From assembly GCF_000455605.1 (NCBI RefSeq), contig NC_017025.1, positions 1 through 64,000 on the forward strand: 64,000 nucleotides of DNA. Direction: 5' to 3'. The notes under the pieces were generated by a model. It saw only the letters and a list, made by a program, of their open reading frames with translations, was not told the origin of the DNA and made no database searches. The first letter of the stretch is position 1, and every line of letters starts with the position of its first letter. The translations under genes were made by a program, and so were the position numbers. This document shows, one piece after another, positions 16,782 to 25,506 of this stretch. The DNA comes from Flavobacterium indicum GPTSA100-9 = DSM 17447 (GTDB taxonomy: Bacteria > Bacteroidota > Bacteroidia > Flavobacteriales > Flavobacteriaceae).

Positions 16782-16995
16782 AATCGATTTTAAAGCGGTT
16801 TTTAGCTGTTTTATCACTATAAAACATCAAAATATATTACCAAAATTCAAACTTTTGTTAAAAACAAGCTATTGAAGTGGATTTTAATAGGTGATTTTGA
16901 TACATTTTTTACACATAATAGAGATAATTTATATATAAAAAATTACGTTTATAAAAAGAAACTATTTATTTTTACCAAAATTTAAAAATTTAAAA

Positions 16996-17550
16996 ATGAG
17001 AAAATTTATAATTTTAGCTGTAGTAGCAACTTCTTTATTTTCATGTCAAGAAACAGAAACAAAAAAAGACGATTTTAAAACAGGATATATCGATTCAGCA
17101 GTACTTTTAGAAAAGTATGAGAAATTTAAAGATGAAGGAGATAAATTAAAAGTAAAGTATGAAGAAGCAGGAAGACCGTATGAAGCACAAGAAAAACAGT
17201 TAATGGCTGAAAGAGAAAGTTTGCAACGTGCGGCACAAGCCAATGGTCCAGCTTGGATTCAACAAAACCAACAACGTTTGGCTGATTTCGAAAAAAGATC
17301 TCAAGCTTTTATGCAAGCGAAACAACAGGCTTTAGCTGCTTTAGAAGAGCAAACTAATAAACAACAAGATTCATTAGTAAAAGATGTTAGAAAATACATC
17401 AAAGAATATGGGAAAAAAGAAGGATATGATTATATTTTCTTGACAAACGATGCTTCAAACATTATTTATGCTAAAGACGGTTACAATTTAACAGATAAAT
17501 TGTTAAAACAATTAAACGAAGAATACAAATCTTCAAAAGAGAAAAAATAA
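16996..17550 (+). CDS. OmpH/Skp-family periplasmic chaperone-like lipoprotein
   Basis: A 184-residue exported protein. The signal peptide has a lipobox-like end (LFSC, Cys17), so it is probably a lipoprotein. The body is a long charged helical coiled coil (about 40-130, KYEEAGRPYEAQEKQLMAERE) flanked by short strands, with GYDYIFLTNDASNIIYAKDGYNLTD near the C-terminus. That is the OmpH/Skp architecture that holds outer-membrane proteins in the periplasm. It is monocistronic and ends at a strong terminator. Confidence 0.85.
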   Translation: MRKFIILAVVATSLFSCQETETKKDDFKTGYIDSAVLLEKYEKFKDEGDKLKVKYEEAGRPYEAQEKQLMAERESLQRAAQANGPAWIQQNQQRLADFEKRSQAFMQAKQQALAALEEQTNKQQDSLVKDVRKYIKEYGKKEGYDYIFLTNDASNIIYAKDGYNLTDKLLKQLNEEYKSSKEKK

Positions 17551-17553
17551 TAC

Positions 17554-17584
17554 AAACCCCGAGTAATTTCGGGGTTCTTTTTTT
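17554..17584 (+). terminator. Terminator after the OmpH-like gene
   Basis: AACCCCGA and TCGGGGTT form a GC-rich 8-bp stem followed by C and a 7-T run. Confidence 0.9.
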
Positions 17585-17614
17585 AATATATTTACCTTTC
17601 AACATTTTACGCCT

Positions 17615-19888
17615 ATGAATCATTTATCAGCCGAAGCACAATATGTGCTAAAATTTATCAATCAAACCAATAAACCTGTATTTCTAACAGGAAAAGCAGG
17701 TACCGGAAAAACCACATTACTTAAAGAAATTATTGCAACCACACATAAAAATACGGCTGTAGTTGCACCCACAGGAATAGCCGCTCTTAATGCTGGCGGT
17801 GTCACTATACATTCCTTGTTTCAATTGCCTTTTGCAGCCTTTATTCCTGATTATAAACCAGTTAATCTTATTTCAGGATCCCAAAAATTTGAAAGTCGCT
17901 TTACTTTAGGTCGTCATTTCATGATGAATCGGACTAAAAAAGCGGTCATTCAAAATTTAGAATTATTAGTGGTAGATGAAGTCAGTATGCTACGCGCAGA
18001 CGTGTTAGATGCCATGGATTTCATGTTGCAAAAAGTTCGTAAAAACAACCAACCTTTCGGGGGTTGTCAAGTTTTATTTATAGGGGATTTATTACAATTA
18101 CCACCCATAGTAAAGCAAGAGGAATGGATTGAATTGCAGCACTATTATTCGGGAATGTATTTCTTTAATGCGCATGTTGTCCAAAAACACAAGCCTCTAT
18201 ATATTGAGCTAAATAAAATTTTTAGACAAAATGATGCCCAATTTATTTCTTTACTGAATCATCTAAGAAATAATTCAATTACCCAACAACATCTTGATTT
18301 TTTAAAGGATTATGTGCAACCCGAATTTGATTTAAAAAAGAATCCTGGGTATATCACACTTACTACGCACAATAGTAAAGCAGATAGAATAAATGAAGGG
18401 GCTTTACAAGAATTAAACAGTAAATCCTATTTTTATAACGCAGAAATTATTGGCGATTTTCCCGATAAAATTTTTCCTATTGAGCCTAGTTTAGAATTAA
18501 AAGTAGGTGCCCAAATAATGTTCATTAAGAATGATATTTCACACGAAAAGAAATTTTTTAATGGAAAAATGGGTGTCATCAAATCACTTTCAGATAAGGA
18601 AATAATTGTACTTTTTCCAGAAGAAAATAAAACCATTGAAGTCGACCTGTATTCTTGGGAAAATATTAAGTATTCTGTGGATGAAAACACCAAAGAAATT
18701 AAAGAAGAAGTTATAGGTACCTTTACCCACTACCCGATCAAATTAGCCTGGGCCATTACGGTACATAAAAGTCAAGGGTTAACATTTGACAAAGCAGCGC
18801 TCGATGTGTCGCAAGTTTTTGCACCCGGACAAGCCTATGTGGCTTTATCAAGACTTCGTGGCTTAAATGGCTTAATTTTGCTTTCTCCGTTAAATTTAAA
18901 TGGTATTTCAAGTGATCAATCTGTGTTGCAATATGCCACACACAAAGCAACACCTGAAGTTTTAGAAGAAACGTTGACTATTGAAACGCGTAATTATTTG
19001 TTAGAAATTTTTATTAAAACCTTCGATTTCAAACAGTTAATACAAGAGTGGCGTAATTTCCAGTTTAGTTTTAAAGACGAATTACCCAATTCGACTAAAA
19101 ACAAACAAAAAATTTGGGCTACAACCCAGGCAGAATCTTTATTTCAATTACTAGAACCGTCTTCAAAATTTGCACTTCAATTAAAAAAAATATTCAATCA
19201 AGAACAGGTTGATTTTGTTTTTCTAAAAGAACGATGTAATGCAGCCTATCATTATTTTTTTAAGACAATTGATTTTGTTGAAGACGAATTGTTGCTAAAA
19301 ATTGAGGAAATTAAACGTAAAAAGAAAATGAAAGTCTTGTATGACGAATTACAAGCATTAGAAGCAATACAATTAAAAACCTTACTCGACTTAAAAAAAG
19401 CCTTACTCCTTTTAGATGCATTACTAGAAAAGAAAGAAATTACTAAAGAAATTTTGCATTCAGACGAAATTAAATATTTTAAAATTAATAAGTTAGTAAC
19501 AATCGCGAACCGATTTAAGTCGGAAAACAGTTCTTTACTCGAAGATGAGGACGATGCTTCGTATTATGATGCCCCTCAGAAAAAAGAAAAAAAGGATAAA
19601 AAATCTACTTTAGAAACCACATTTGAATTGTGGAAACAAAATAAAACCATCTATCAAATTGCTGAAATTAGAAAACTATCAGCAGGTACCATTTTTAGTC
19701 ATTTTACTAAACTATTAGAAGCTGATTTATTGCGGTTGGAAGATATTATTTCGGATGAAAAAATTCAGGAACTTACAGAAGCTTTTAATGGGTATACCAA
19801 CGAACCATTAGGTGAGATTAAAGAAAAATATGGCGACCAGTTTTCATGGGATGAATTACGTTTGTTTAAAGCAAGTTTGAAGAAGTAA
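17615..19888 (+). CDS. PIF1-like/RecD-type DNA helicase with a C-terminal helix-turn-helix domain
   Basis: A 757-residue SF1 helicase. Walker A is GKAGTGKTT (about 26-34) and the Walker B region is LLVVDEVSMLRAD (about 118-130). The conserved helicase motif ITVHKSQGLTFDKAALD lies near 381-397, followed by YVALSRLRGL. These resemble PIF1 helicases, which unwind 5'-3'. The C-terminal third is charged and helical and ends in an HTH_40-like domain (about 670-755, KNKTIYQIAEIRKLSAGTIF), a winged-helix module also found at the end of RecQ-type enzymes. It is a single-gene unit and its cellular role is unknown. Confidence 0.85.
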   Translation: MNHLSAEAQYVLKFINQTNKPVFLTGKAGTGKTTLLKEIIATTHKNTAVVAPTGIAALNAGGVTIHSLFQLPFAAFIPDYKPVNLISGSQKFESRFTLGRHFMMNRTKKAVIQNLELLVVDEVSMLRADVLDAMDFMLQKVRKNNQPFGGCQVLFIGDLLQLPPIVKQEEWIELQHYYSGMYFFNAHVVQKHKPLYIELNKIFRQNDAQFISLLNHLRNNSITQQHLDFLKDYVQPEFDLKKNPGYITLTTHNSKADRINEGALQELNSKSYFYNAEIIGDFPDKIFPIEPSLELKVGAQIMFIKNDISHEKKFFNGKMGVIKSLSDKEIIVLFPEENKTIEVDLYSWENIKYSVDENTKEIKEEVIGTFTHYPIKLAWAITVHKSQGLTFDKAALDVSQVFAPGQAYVALSRLRGLNGLILLSPLNLNGISSDQSVLQYATHKATPEVLEETLTIETRNYLLEIFIKTFDFKQLIQEWRNFQFSFKDELPNSTKNKQKIWATTQAESLFQLLEPSSKFALQLKKIFNQEQVDFVFLKERCNAAYHYFFKTIDFVEDELLLKIEEIKRKKKMKVLYDELQALEAIQLKTLLDLKKALLLLDALLEKKEITKEILHSDEIKYFKINKLVTIANRFKSENSSLLEDEDDASYYDAPQKKEKKDKKSTLETTFELWKQNKTIYQIAEIRKLSAGTIFSHFTKLLEADLLRLEDIISDEKIQELTEAFNGYTNEPLGEIKEKYGDQFSWDELRLFKASLKK

Positions 19889-19919
19889 CGAATTAAATTT
19901 TTACATTAATGCAACCACT

Positions 19920-19947
19920 CTGCTCAGAGTCTTCTAGCTTTGAGCAG
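19920..19947. repeat. Inverted repeat between convergent genes
   Basis: CTGCTCA (19920-19926) and TGAGCAG (19941-19947) can pair around a 14-base loop between the helicase and the ABC operon. A T-run is lacking, so termination is possible but not clear. Confidence 0.4.
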
Positions 19948-19966
19948 TAGGGCGCATATTAAAAAA

Positions 19967-20638
19967 TTAAATCACTTCTCCATCTTTCATCTCTATAATT
20001 CGGTCGCTTCGTTTGGCAAAATCGTCGTCGTGAGTAACTGCAATGATGGTTTGCCCATAATTTTTGGTCAATTCTTGAAAAATATCAAAAACAATTTGGG
20101 TGTTTTTACTATCTAAATTTCCCGTTGGTTCATCACCCATAATAAGTAAAGGATCATTAATTAAAGCACGAGCTATGGCTACACGTTGTTGTTGGCCACC
20201 GGAAAGCTTGTTAGCCGGTTTCAACGCTTGGTCTTCTAAGCCTAAAATTTTTAATTTTTCATACGCTTTATGTTCGATTTCCTCATGATTAAGTCGACCT
20301 AATTTTAACGCCGGAAGCATCACATTTTTTAAACAACTAAATTCTGATAATAAATAATGGAATTGAAACACAAAACCAATTTTTTCATTTCGAATGGCCG
20401 CTAATTGATCAACACTTAAATCGGTTACTAATTGATTATCAATATGTAATTTTCCTTTATAGTCCGTATCCATAGTGGAAAGCACATACAATAGCGTTGA
20501 TTTACCACTCCCCGATTTTCCTATCATAGATAAGAATTCTCCTTTTTTAACTTCAAAAGAAATGTCTTTTAATACCTGAAATTCTATCGGATCATAAAAG
20601 AATTTATTGATGTTTTCAGTCTTTAATATCGTACTCAT
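19967..20638 (-). CDS. ABC transporter ATP-binding protein (MacB/LolD type)
   Basis: A 223-residue nucleotide-binding subunit. Walker A is [12 protein letters not shown] (about 38-49), the signature is [15 protein letters not shown] (about 144-158) and Walker B is [14 protein letters not shown] (about 163-176). The H-loop is TVTHDDD-like. The MacB/LolD/FtsE group powers mechanotransmission rather than classical transport. It is the last gene of the five-gene efflux operon, one base after the permease gene. Confidence 0.93.
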   Translation of the reverse strand: MSTILKTENINKFFYDPIEFQVLKDISFEVKKGEFLSMIGKSGSGKSTLLYVLSTMDTDYKGKLHIDNQLVTDLSVDQLAAIRNEKIGFVFQFHYLLSEFSCLKNVMLPALKLGRLNHEEIEHKAYEKLKILGLEDQALKPANKLSGGQQQRVAIARALINDPLLIMGDEPTGNLDSKNTQIVFDIFQELTKNYGQTIIAVTHDDDFAKRSDRIIEMKDGEVI

Positions 20639-20639
20639 T

Positions 20640-21863
20640 TTATTTTCTAAATATACTTACGGGATCAACTTTTGCTGCTTTTTTAGCTGGAATATATCCA
20701 GCAAAAAAGGTAATGAATAAGCCAACAATTACACCTTGCAAATATTTTAAAGGCTCATAATCAATAGGGAAATAACCAATATCACCACCTACATATACAT
20801 TTTTAAGAATTGATATTAATACAGTCGCAATGAGCATCCCTCCTAGTACACCTGCCACACCTATCGATATAGCTTGGGAAACAAAAATGCGGATTACGTC
20901 TTTTCCTTTGAATCCCATCGCTTTTAAAATTGCAATATCATTAATTTTTTGTGTAATAGTCATGTTCAAAATATTATAAATTCCAAATCCAGCAACAATC
21001 AAAATGGTAAATGAAACAAACGTAATGATGATTTTTCGCATTTTATTAGCTGCCATAAAGGTCGCGTTAGCTTCTTTCCATCCTTCTGCTTTATAACCCG
21101 TTAAATTAGAAATGGTGGTGGCTGTTTTTTCTGCCTTTTCAGGATTTAAAATGTTAACATTAATATCCGTTACATAAGACGTTCCTTCTTTTAAGAATTG
21201 TTGCGCACTGGCAATATTTACATAAGAGGTTGTTTTATCAACTTTAGAATTATTGGTTTTAAAAATTCCGATTATTTTTAAATTTTTTGTAACTGATTTT
21301 GAAGAAGTTATGGATACATTGTCACCAATTCCTAAACTCATTTTTTCTGCAATTCCACTACCAATGATGATGCCGTTGGAGTTTGATTTCAACACATCAA
21401 AATTACCTTCTACCATATAAGACTTAATGTCAAACATAATATTAGCTTCTTCGGGTTTAATCCCTATTGCACTACCAGCAATTTGAGATTTTCCGTTATT
21501 AAAAAACACACTAGTGGCTACTTGAGGTGTTACAACGGTTACTTCTGATAATTTTGAAAGGGTTTCAATGATTACTTTCGGATTAATCAGCGTGTTAGTT
21601 TTTGGAACGATTTTCGGATTGGTTATAATGTATTTTTCTTTGGTGTCTTGAATTAAAGGTTTACTGATTACATCGTCGTTATAAATTCGAATATGTGGGG
21701 TTGTTTTAAATATACTGGCACTCGAACTCTTGTCAAAACCCACGAGCATACTATTCATAAAAATATAAATAGACATCCCTAATACGACGCCTAATGTAGC
21801 CACAGCCGTCATTTTTTTGTTAGAAAACAAATAGGTTTTTGCAATATCTAAACTAATATTCAT
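20640..21863 (-). CDS. ABC transporter permease (MacB/FtsX family)
   Basis: A 407-residue inner-membrane subunit. One N-terminal membrane helix (about 15-37) is followed by a large periplasmic MacB-PCD domain (about 40-270). Three C-terminal helices form the FtsX domain (about 280-300, 328-352 and 370-395). The ends NISLDIAKTYLFSNKKMTAVATLG and PAKKAAKVDPVSIFRK are typical. The role is inferred from the operon: it would pair with the adjacent ATPase and adaptor to form a MacAB-TolC-like tripartite export system. The substrate is unknown. Confidence 0.92.
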   Translation of the reverse strand: MNISLDIAKTYLFSNKKMTAVATLGVVLGMSIYIFMNSMLVGFDKSSSASIFKTTPHIRIYNDDVISKPLIQDTKEKYIITNPKIVPKTNTLINPKVIIETLSKLSEVTVVTPQVATSVFFNNGKSQIAGSAIGIKPEEANIMFDIKSYMVEGNFDVLKSNSNGIIIGSGIAEKMSLGIGDNVSITSSKSVTKNLKIIGIFKTNNSKVDKTTSYVNIASAQQFLKEGTSYVTDINVNILNPEKAEKTATTISNLTGYKAEGWKEANATFMAANKMRKIIITFVSFTILIVAGFGIYNILNMTITQKINDIAILKAMGFKGKDVIRIFVSQAISIGVAGVLGGMLIATVLISILKNVYVGGDIGYFPIDYEPLKYLQGVIVGLFITFFAGYIPAKKAAKVDPVSIFRK

Positions 21864-21868
21864 GTTAC

Positions 21869-22954
21869 TTATGGAATTATGGGTAAAACAACATCTTCTG
21901 TAGTTAATCCAGCTACAATTTCAACATAATCTGTAGATACAATTCCTGTTTTTACAACCACCGGCTCTTCTTTTCCTTTCACACGCACTTTATTTCCATA
22001 TCCTAAATATTTTCTTGGAATTAATAAGGCATTCTTTTTTTCGCCGATTAAGATGTTTGCTTCTAATTGGGTTCCAAATAAAGAACTTGGAAGTGGTTTT
22101 TTAAAGATGGCTTTGCATATAAAAGATTGTGATTGTTCATCGTAGGCCGACAAAATTTCACTTATTTCTCCTTCAAAAACGGCTTGTTTATTAGTGTTTA
22201 ATTGTATAAATACGACTTGACCAATTTTTACTTTTGCAATACTATTTTCATCTACATTTAACACACATTCTATTTTTTTTGGATCGGCAATTACGGCAAT
22301 TACCTCTCCTTTTTTTACATAATCACCAGCATCTTTTACCTTTTTTACAACGGTACCTGTTTGTGGGACTGTAACTTGGTTGTAGCTCAATTGTACTTGG
22401 CTATTTTTTAATTGGTTTTCGGAATTTATATTGCTTTGTTTGGCTTGTTGTAACAATTGTTCGTATTGTTTTTTTAACGCATTCCATTGCGATAGAGAAT
22501 TTTCTGCCGCTAAACGCATATTTTCATATTCCACTTTGGCAACACTTTGACTTTCATAAAGACGTTTATATCGATTGGCTTGATTTAGATCTTGTTGGTA
22601 CTTGCTTTCGGCAAATTGAATGTTCTGTTTTAATTGTTGCAGAGCTGGTGAAGCAGCCGTTAAATTTTCTTTAGAAATGGACGTTAACTTACGGTTTGAT
22701 TCCGTATTGTTTTCATTTGTAGGATTGTCTATAGTGGCAATACGTTCATTTATTTGTACAGTAGAACCAACATCAAAAGTCACGTTTTTAAGCACACCAT
22801 CCGTTTGAGCCGTTAAATTATAGGCATTATCCCATTCTAATGTGCCTGAAGCAAAAACCAATTCTTTAATGGTTTCCTTTTTTGGATGAATTTCTTCTTT
22901 ACTACTACAAGCAATTAAGAAGAATGTGCTGATAAAAAGAACTGTATTTTTCAT
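21869..22954 (-). CDS. Efflux adaptor (MacA/HlyD-type membrane fusion lipoprotein)
   Basis: A 361-residue periplasmic adaptor. The start at 22954 is preferred because it begins a lipoprotein signal (MKNTVLFISTFFLIACSS, lipobox Cys16). The ATG at 22984 would place the start inside a repeated intergenic element. A biotinyl/lipoyl-like domain, a long alpha-hairpin (about 90-190) and beta-barrel regions (GTVVKKVKDAGDYVKKGEVIAVI) follow in the usual order. It would bridge the permease to the TolC-type channel. It ends five bases before the permease start. Confidence 0.9.
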   Translation of the reverse strand: MKNTVLFISTFFLIACSSKEEIHPKKETIKELVFASGTLEWDNAYNLTAQTDGVLKNVTFDVGSTVQINERIATIDNPTNENNTESNRKLTSISKENLTAASPALQQLKQNIQFAESKYQQDLNQANRYKRLYESQSVAKVEYENMRLAAENSLSQWNALKKQYEQLLQQAKQSNINSENQLKNSQVQLSYNQVTVPQTGTVVKKVKDAGDYVKKGEVIAVIADPKKIECVLNVDENSIAKVKIGQVVFIQLNTNKQAVFEGEISEILSAYDEQSQSFICKAIFKKPLPSSLFGTQLEANILIGEKKNALLIPRKYLGYGNKVRVKGKEEPVVVKTGIVSTDYVEIVAGLTTEDVVLPIIP

Positions 22955-22978
22955 AAATGTAAATATTGTTTTGTTAGA

Positions 22979-23049
22979 GGTCATTTATGTTATCGCCTTT
23001 TGTTTATTCGTAATTGCTTACGCAAACTTGTTGTTAATAGCGATTTCAT
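22979..23049 (-). repeat. GUAA-hairpin repeat element, copy B
   Basis: A 71-base sequence in the tolC-macA spacer, read on the minus strand, about 84% identical by eye to 46192-46261. It contains a 21-base block with a small stem capped by GTAA (TTGC-GTAA-GCAA). ATCGC and GCGAT at its two sides can form an outer stem. Confidence 0.7.
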
Positions 23050-23065
23050 GAGTAGCAATCGAATT

Positions 23066-24391
23066 TTAGTTGTTGTTAATTAGAATTTTATATTTAGAAA
23101 AACCACAATTGGCTAAGGCAGATGCTAAATTTATTTCGCTTGTAATGAATTCATTTTGTGAGAGTAAAAGTTTATCTAAAGGTAAAATTTCTTCATCGAA
23201 TTGATTCTTATTTTTTTCAAATGTGTCTTTTTTTAATTGATAAATTTTTTCAAAATGAATAACCTGTTGAATGGCTTTTTCATATTCTAAAACCAATTGT
23301 TTATTCACGGTTTCATTTTCTTTTGCGGCTTGTTCGGCATTATTTTTAGCTTGCTCCAATTGAATTTTTTTAGAATACACCGTGGATAGTTTTTGAATTG
23401 TGGTTGGAACATCCCAACTCAATTTTAATCCGATGTAATTGTAATTTACCCAATTTGAATTTTTATCCAAGTAGGTTGTATTGCTTTGGTTTTGCCAATT
23501 GAATGATGATATTAAAGAAAGTACGGGTAATTGCGACCACTGGGCTACTTTTACCTCTTGTTGTACATTTTGATATTGTAATTGACTAATACTTGTTTTA
23601 AGGTTAGAAGTGCTTTCTACTAATTTTAGGTCTTGTGCCACATTTTTTAATTCTTCTTTTAATTGAAAATTTTCTTGGGTATTTAAAAACACGCGTAACG
23701 ATTCGTGCTGAATTTTTAAAGTAATTAAAGCTTGTTGTAGTTTGTCTTCGATAGCTATTAAATTACTTTCTGCCTCGTTTACTTCTTGTTTTCTAACAAT
23801 GCCTTCTTTGTATTTATTTTGATTAATTGTAAGTATTTGCTCGGCAATTTTTTTGTTTACTTCAAAAATTTCAACTTGTTTCTGAAGATAAAGAAGGTTG
23901 TAATAAATAGTATTGATTTGATTATAAATATTTTGCTCATTCAATTTGTTTTGCTGATTTACCAATTCTACATTGATAATGGCACTTTTTAATAAGGCAA
24001 TATTTCCTGGATTAATTAAATCTATTTGAGGTTGAATAGAAAATGTGCTAACATATTGTTGCCCCATAGTAACGGCTTTGTAAGTTCCTTCGGGTTGGCC
24101 AAAAATAGGTCCAGGTAAAAAACTCACTTGTTGATCAAAATTGTTAATCACTTGAGCCGTAGAGGGAATCCTTGGATTCAAAATATTTCCTAGGGCTGTT
24201 TTCTTGGTTATAGTAGCTAATTCTGATTGTAATTGATTGTTCTTAATGGTTAAATTTTGCTCCTTCGCGTAGTGAATTAACGCGTCTAAATTTTTAATTT
24301 CTTTATTATTTTGGCCCCAATTAAATTGGGAAAAAAGTAAAATAAATAAGCTAGATTTTACCAATGTTGTACTATTCACTTTCATCTTCAT
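23066..24391 (-). CDS. TolC family outer-membrane efflux channel
   Basis: A 441-residue outer-membrane factor with a signal peptide (ends near FNWGQ, about residue 26). Two OEP repeats of long amphipathic helices follow, with strands near KSAIINVELVNQQNKLNEQN and WSQLPVLSLISSFNWQNQ. It forms the exit duct of the tripartite pump encoded by this operon. It begins one base after the TetR gene stop, so co-transcription is near certain. A repeat element separates it from the adaptor gene. Confidence 0.92.
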   Translation of the reverse strand: MKMKVNSTTLVKSSLFILLFSQFNWGQNNKEIKNLDALIHYAKEQNLTIKNNQLQSELATITKKTALGNILNPRIPSTAQVINNFDQQVSFLPGPIFGQPEGTYKAVTMGQQYVSTFSIQPQIDLINPGNIALLKSAIINVELVNQQNKLNEQNIYNQINTIYYNLLYLQKQVEIFEVNKKIAEQILTINQNKYKEGIVRKQEVNEAESNLIAIEDKLQQALITLKIQHESLRVFLNTQENFQLKEELKNVAQDLKLVESTSNLKTSISQLQYQNVQQEVKVAQWSQLPVLSLISSFNWQNQSNTTYLDKNSNWVNYNYIGLKLSWDVPTTIQKLSTVYSKKIQLEQAKNNAEQAAKENETVNKQLVLEYEKAIQQVIHFEKIYQLKKDTFEKNKNQFDEEILPLDKLLLSQNEFITSEINLASALANCGFSKYKILINNN

Positions 24392-24392
24392 T

Positions 24393-24986
24393 TTATTTTT
24401 TTATTTCGATTAATTGAAGTACCGTTTTCATGATTTTATTTCCTTCCTCAACGTTATTAAATTCAAAATGTGCTAATTTCCATTTAAACATTTGCATTCG
24501 AAAGGTACTTATTACAATATGAATAAGAGCGTCTGTTTCAATTGTAATATTTATTTCATTTTTTGCCTTTCCTCTTTCTATAATTTGTCTAATGATGCCC
24601 GTTTTCATTTGAATTAATTGAAGCATAATTGTTTGAATGGATGGTGATTCATCGATTAATCCTTCTGAAAGTATGGCAATGACAAAATGTGGATTCTTCG
24701 AAAAAAAAGTAAATTGACTGTCAAAAAGTAATTCTAAATTAGTTTTCGCATGTAAATCTTGATTCACTAAAGCATGCAAACGTTCAGACATGCTGAAATA
24801 CAATTCATTTAACAACAATTCTAAAATGGCTTCTTTAGAAGGAAAGTGGCGGTAGATTGCACTTTCAGAAAAATTCATTTCTGCAGCTAATGCTTTTGTT
24901 GTTAACCCTTTAATGCCTTTTTCTAGTAAAATTTTACCACTTATTTCTATTATTTCTTGCTGTCTTGAAGATACTTTTGTTTTCAT
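24393..24986 (-). CDS. TetR/AcrR family transcriptional regulator
   Basis: A 197-residue repressor-type protein with an N-terminal helix-turn-helix (about 25-50, LTTKALAAEMNFSESAIYRHF) and a variable ligand-binding C-terminal domain. As first gene of the efflux operon it is expected to control its own operon. The start codon lies only five bases from a -7 box, and a perfect 12-bp palindrome sits directly upstream, which fits autorepression. Confidence 0.9.
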   Translation of the reverse strand: MKTKVSSRQQEIIEISGKILLEKGIKGLTTKALAAEMNFSESAIYRHFPSKEAILELLLNELYFSMSERLHALVNQDLHAKTNLELLFDSQFTFFSKNPHFVIAILSEGLIDESPSIQTIMLQLIQMKTGIIRQIIERGKAKNEINITIETDALIHIVISTFRMQMFKWKLAHFEFNNVEEGNKIMKTVLQLIEIKK

Positions 24987-24990
24987 AGTA

Positions 24991-25011
24991 CAAAGGTATG
25001 TGAATATTCAC
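24991..25011 (-). promoter_or_regulatory. Efflux operon promoter with TetR-type operator
   Basis: The -7 box TACCTTTG (24998-24991 on the minus strand) is preceded after one base by the perfect palindrome GTGAATATTCAC (25000-25011). The palindrome lies in the -33/-7 spacer, the usual place for a repressor operator. The predicted transcript starts at or very near the tetR ATG (24986). Confidence 0.65.
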
Positions 25012-25045
25012 TAACATAAACATAAAAAGCAATTTTTTTACTAAA

Positions 25046-25075
25046 TAAAAAAAGACAACCCTTCCAGATTGCCTT
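25046..25075 (-). terminator. Terminator after the DoxX-like gene
   Basis: On the minus strand AGGCAA and TTGTCT pair (one G-T) around a C/G-rich loop, followed by a 7-T run. Confidence 0.7.
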
Positions 25076-25099
25076 ATTATTTATGTTTGTTTCTTGTTT

Positions 25100-25477
25100 T
25101 TACAACCAATAAACGCCTAGAATTGCTGGGATAAAATAGATGACGATGGTTCTTGCGCCGTCGTAATCTTTAGCTAAACGTTGACCGAATAACAAGAAAA
25201 GTAAAGTAACACAAGAAACCATACAAGCATAATCTCCCAATTGGGTCGAATGACTTGTGATGTTTTCAATTATTCCCATAACAGCCAATACGCCAGCAAC
25301 AATCTCTAAAGCTAGAACAATAAGTAGTGCTGCAGGAACATTATTTTTTAAAATAGTTTGTGAAAAATGACTTTTTAACCAACTTACATTTCCATTCCAA
25401 TCCATAATTTTATCTAATCCAGATTGTAAAAAAGTAATAGCTAAAAAAGCTAATAATAGTAAGGCAAATGCATTCAT
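25100..25477 (-). CDS. DoxX-like small membrane protein
   Basis: A 125-residue protein with four predicted membrane helices (about 2-18, 46-68, 82-98 and 105-123). The stretch FLQSGLDKIMDWNGNVSWLKSHF after the first helix is characteristic of the DoxX family in flavobacteria. The function is uncertain. It follows holB on the same strand by 29 bases and probably shares its transcript. Confidence 0.75.
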   Translation of the reverse strand: MNAFALLLLAFLAITFLQSGLDKIMDWNGNVSWLKSHFSQTILKNNVPAALLIVLALEIVAGVLAVMGIIENITSHSTQLGDYACMVSCVTLLFLLFGQRLAKDYDGARTIVIYFIPAILGVYWL

Positions 25478-25506
25478 AATCTAAGTTTTTTAGGATAAGT
25501 TAATGG

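Noticed and set aside
20640..24391. RND-type efflux system
   Set aside because: The inner-membrane part is an ABC permease plus ATPase (MacAB type). No large RND pump gene is present.
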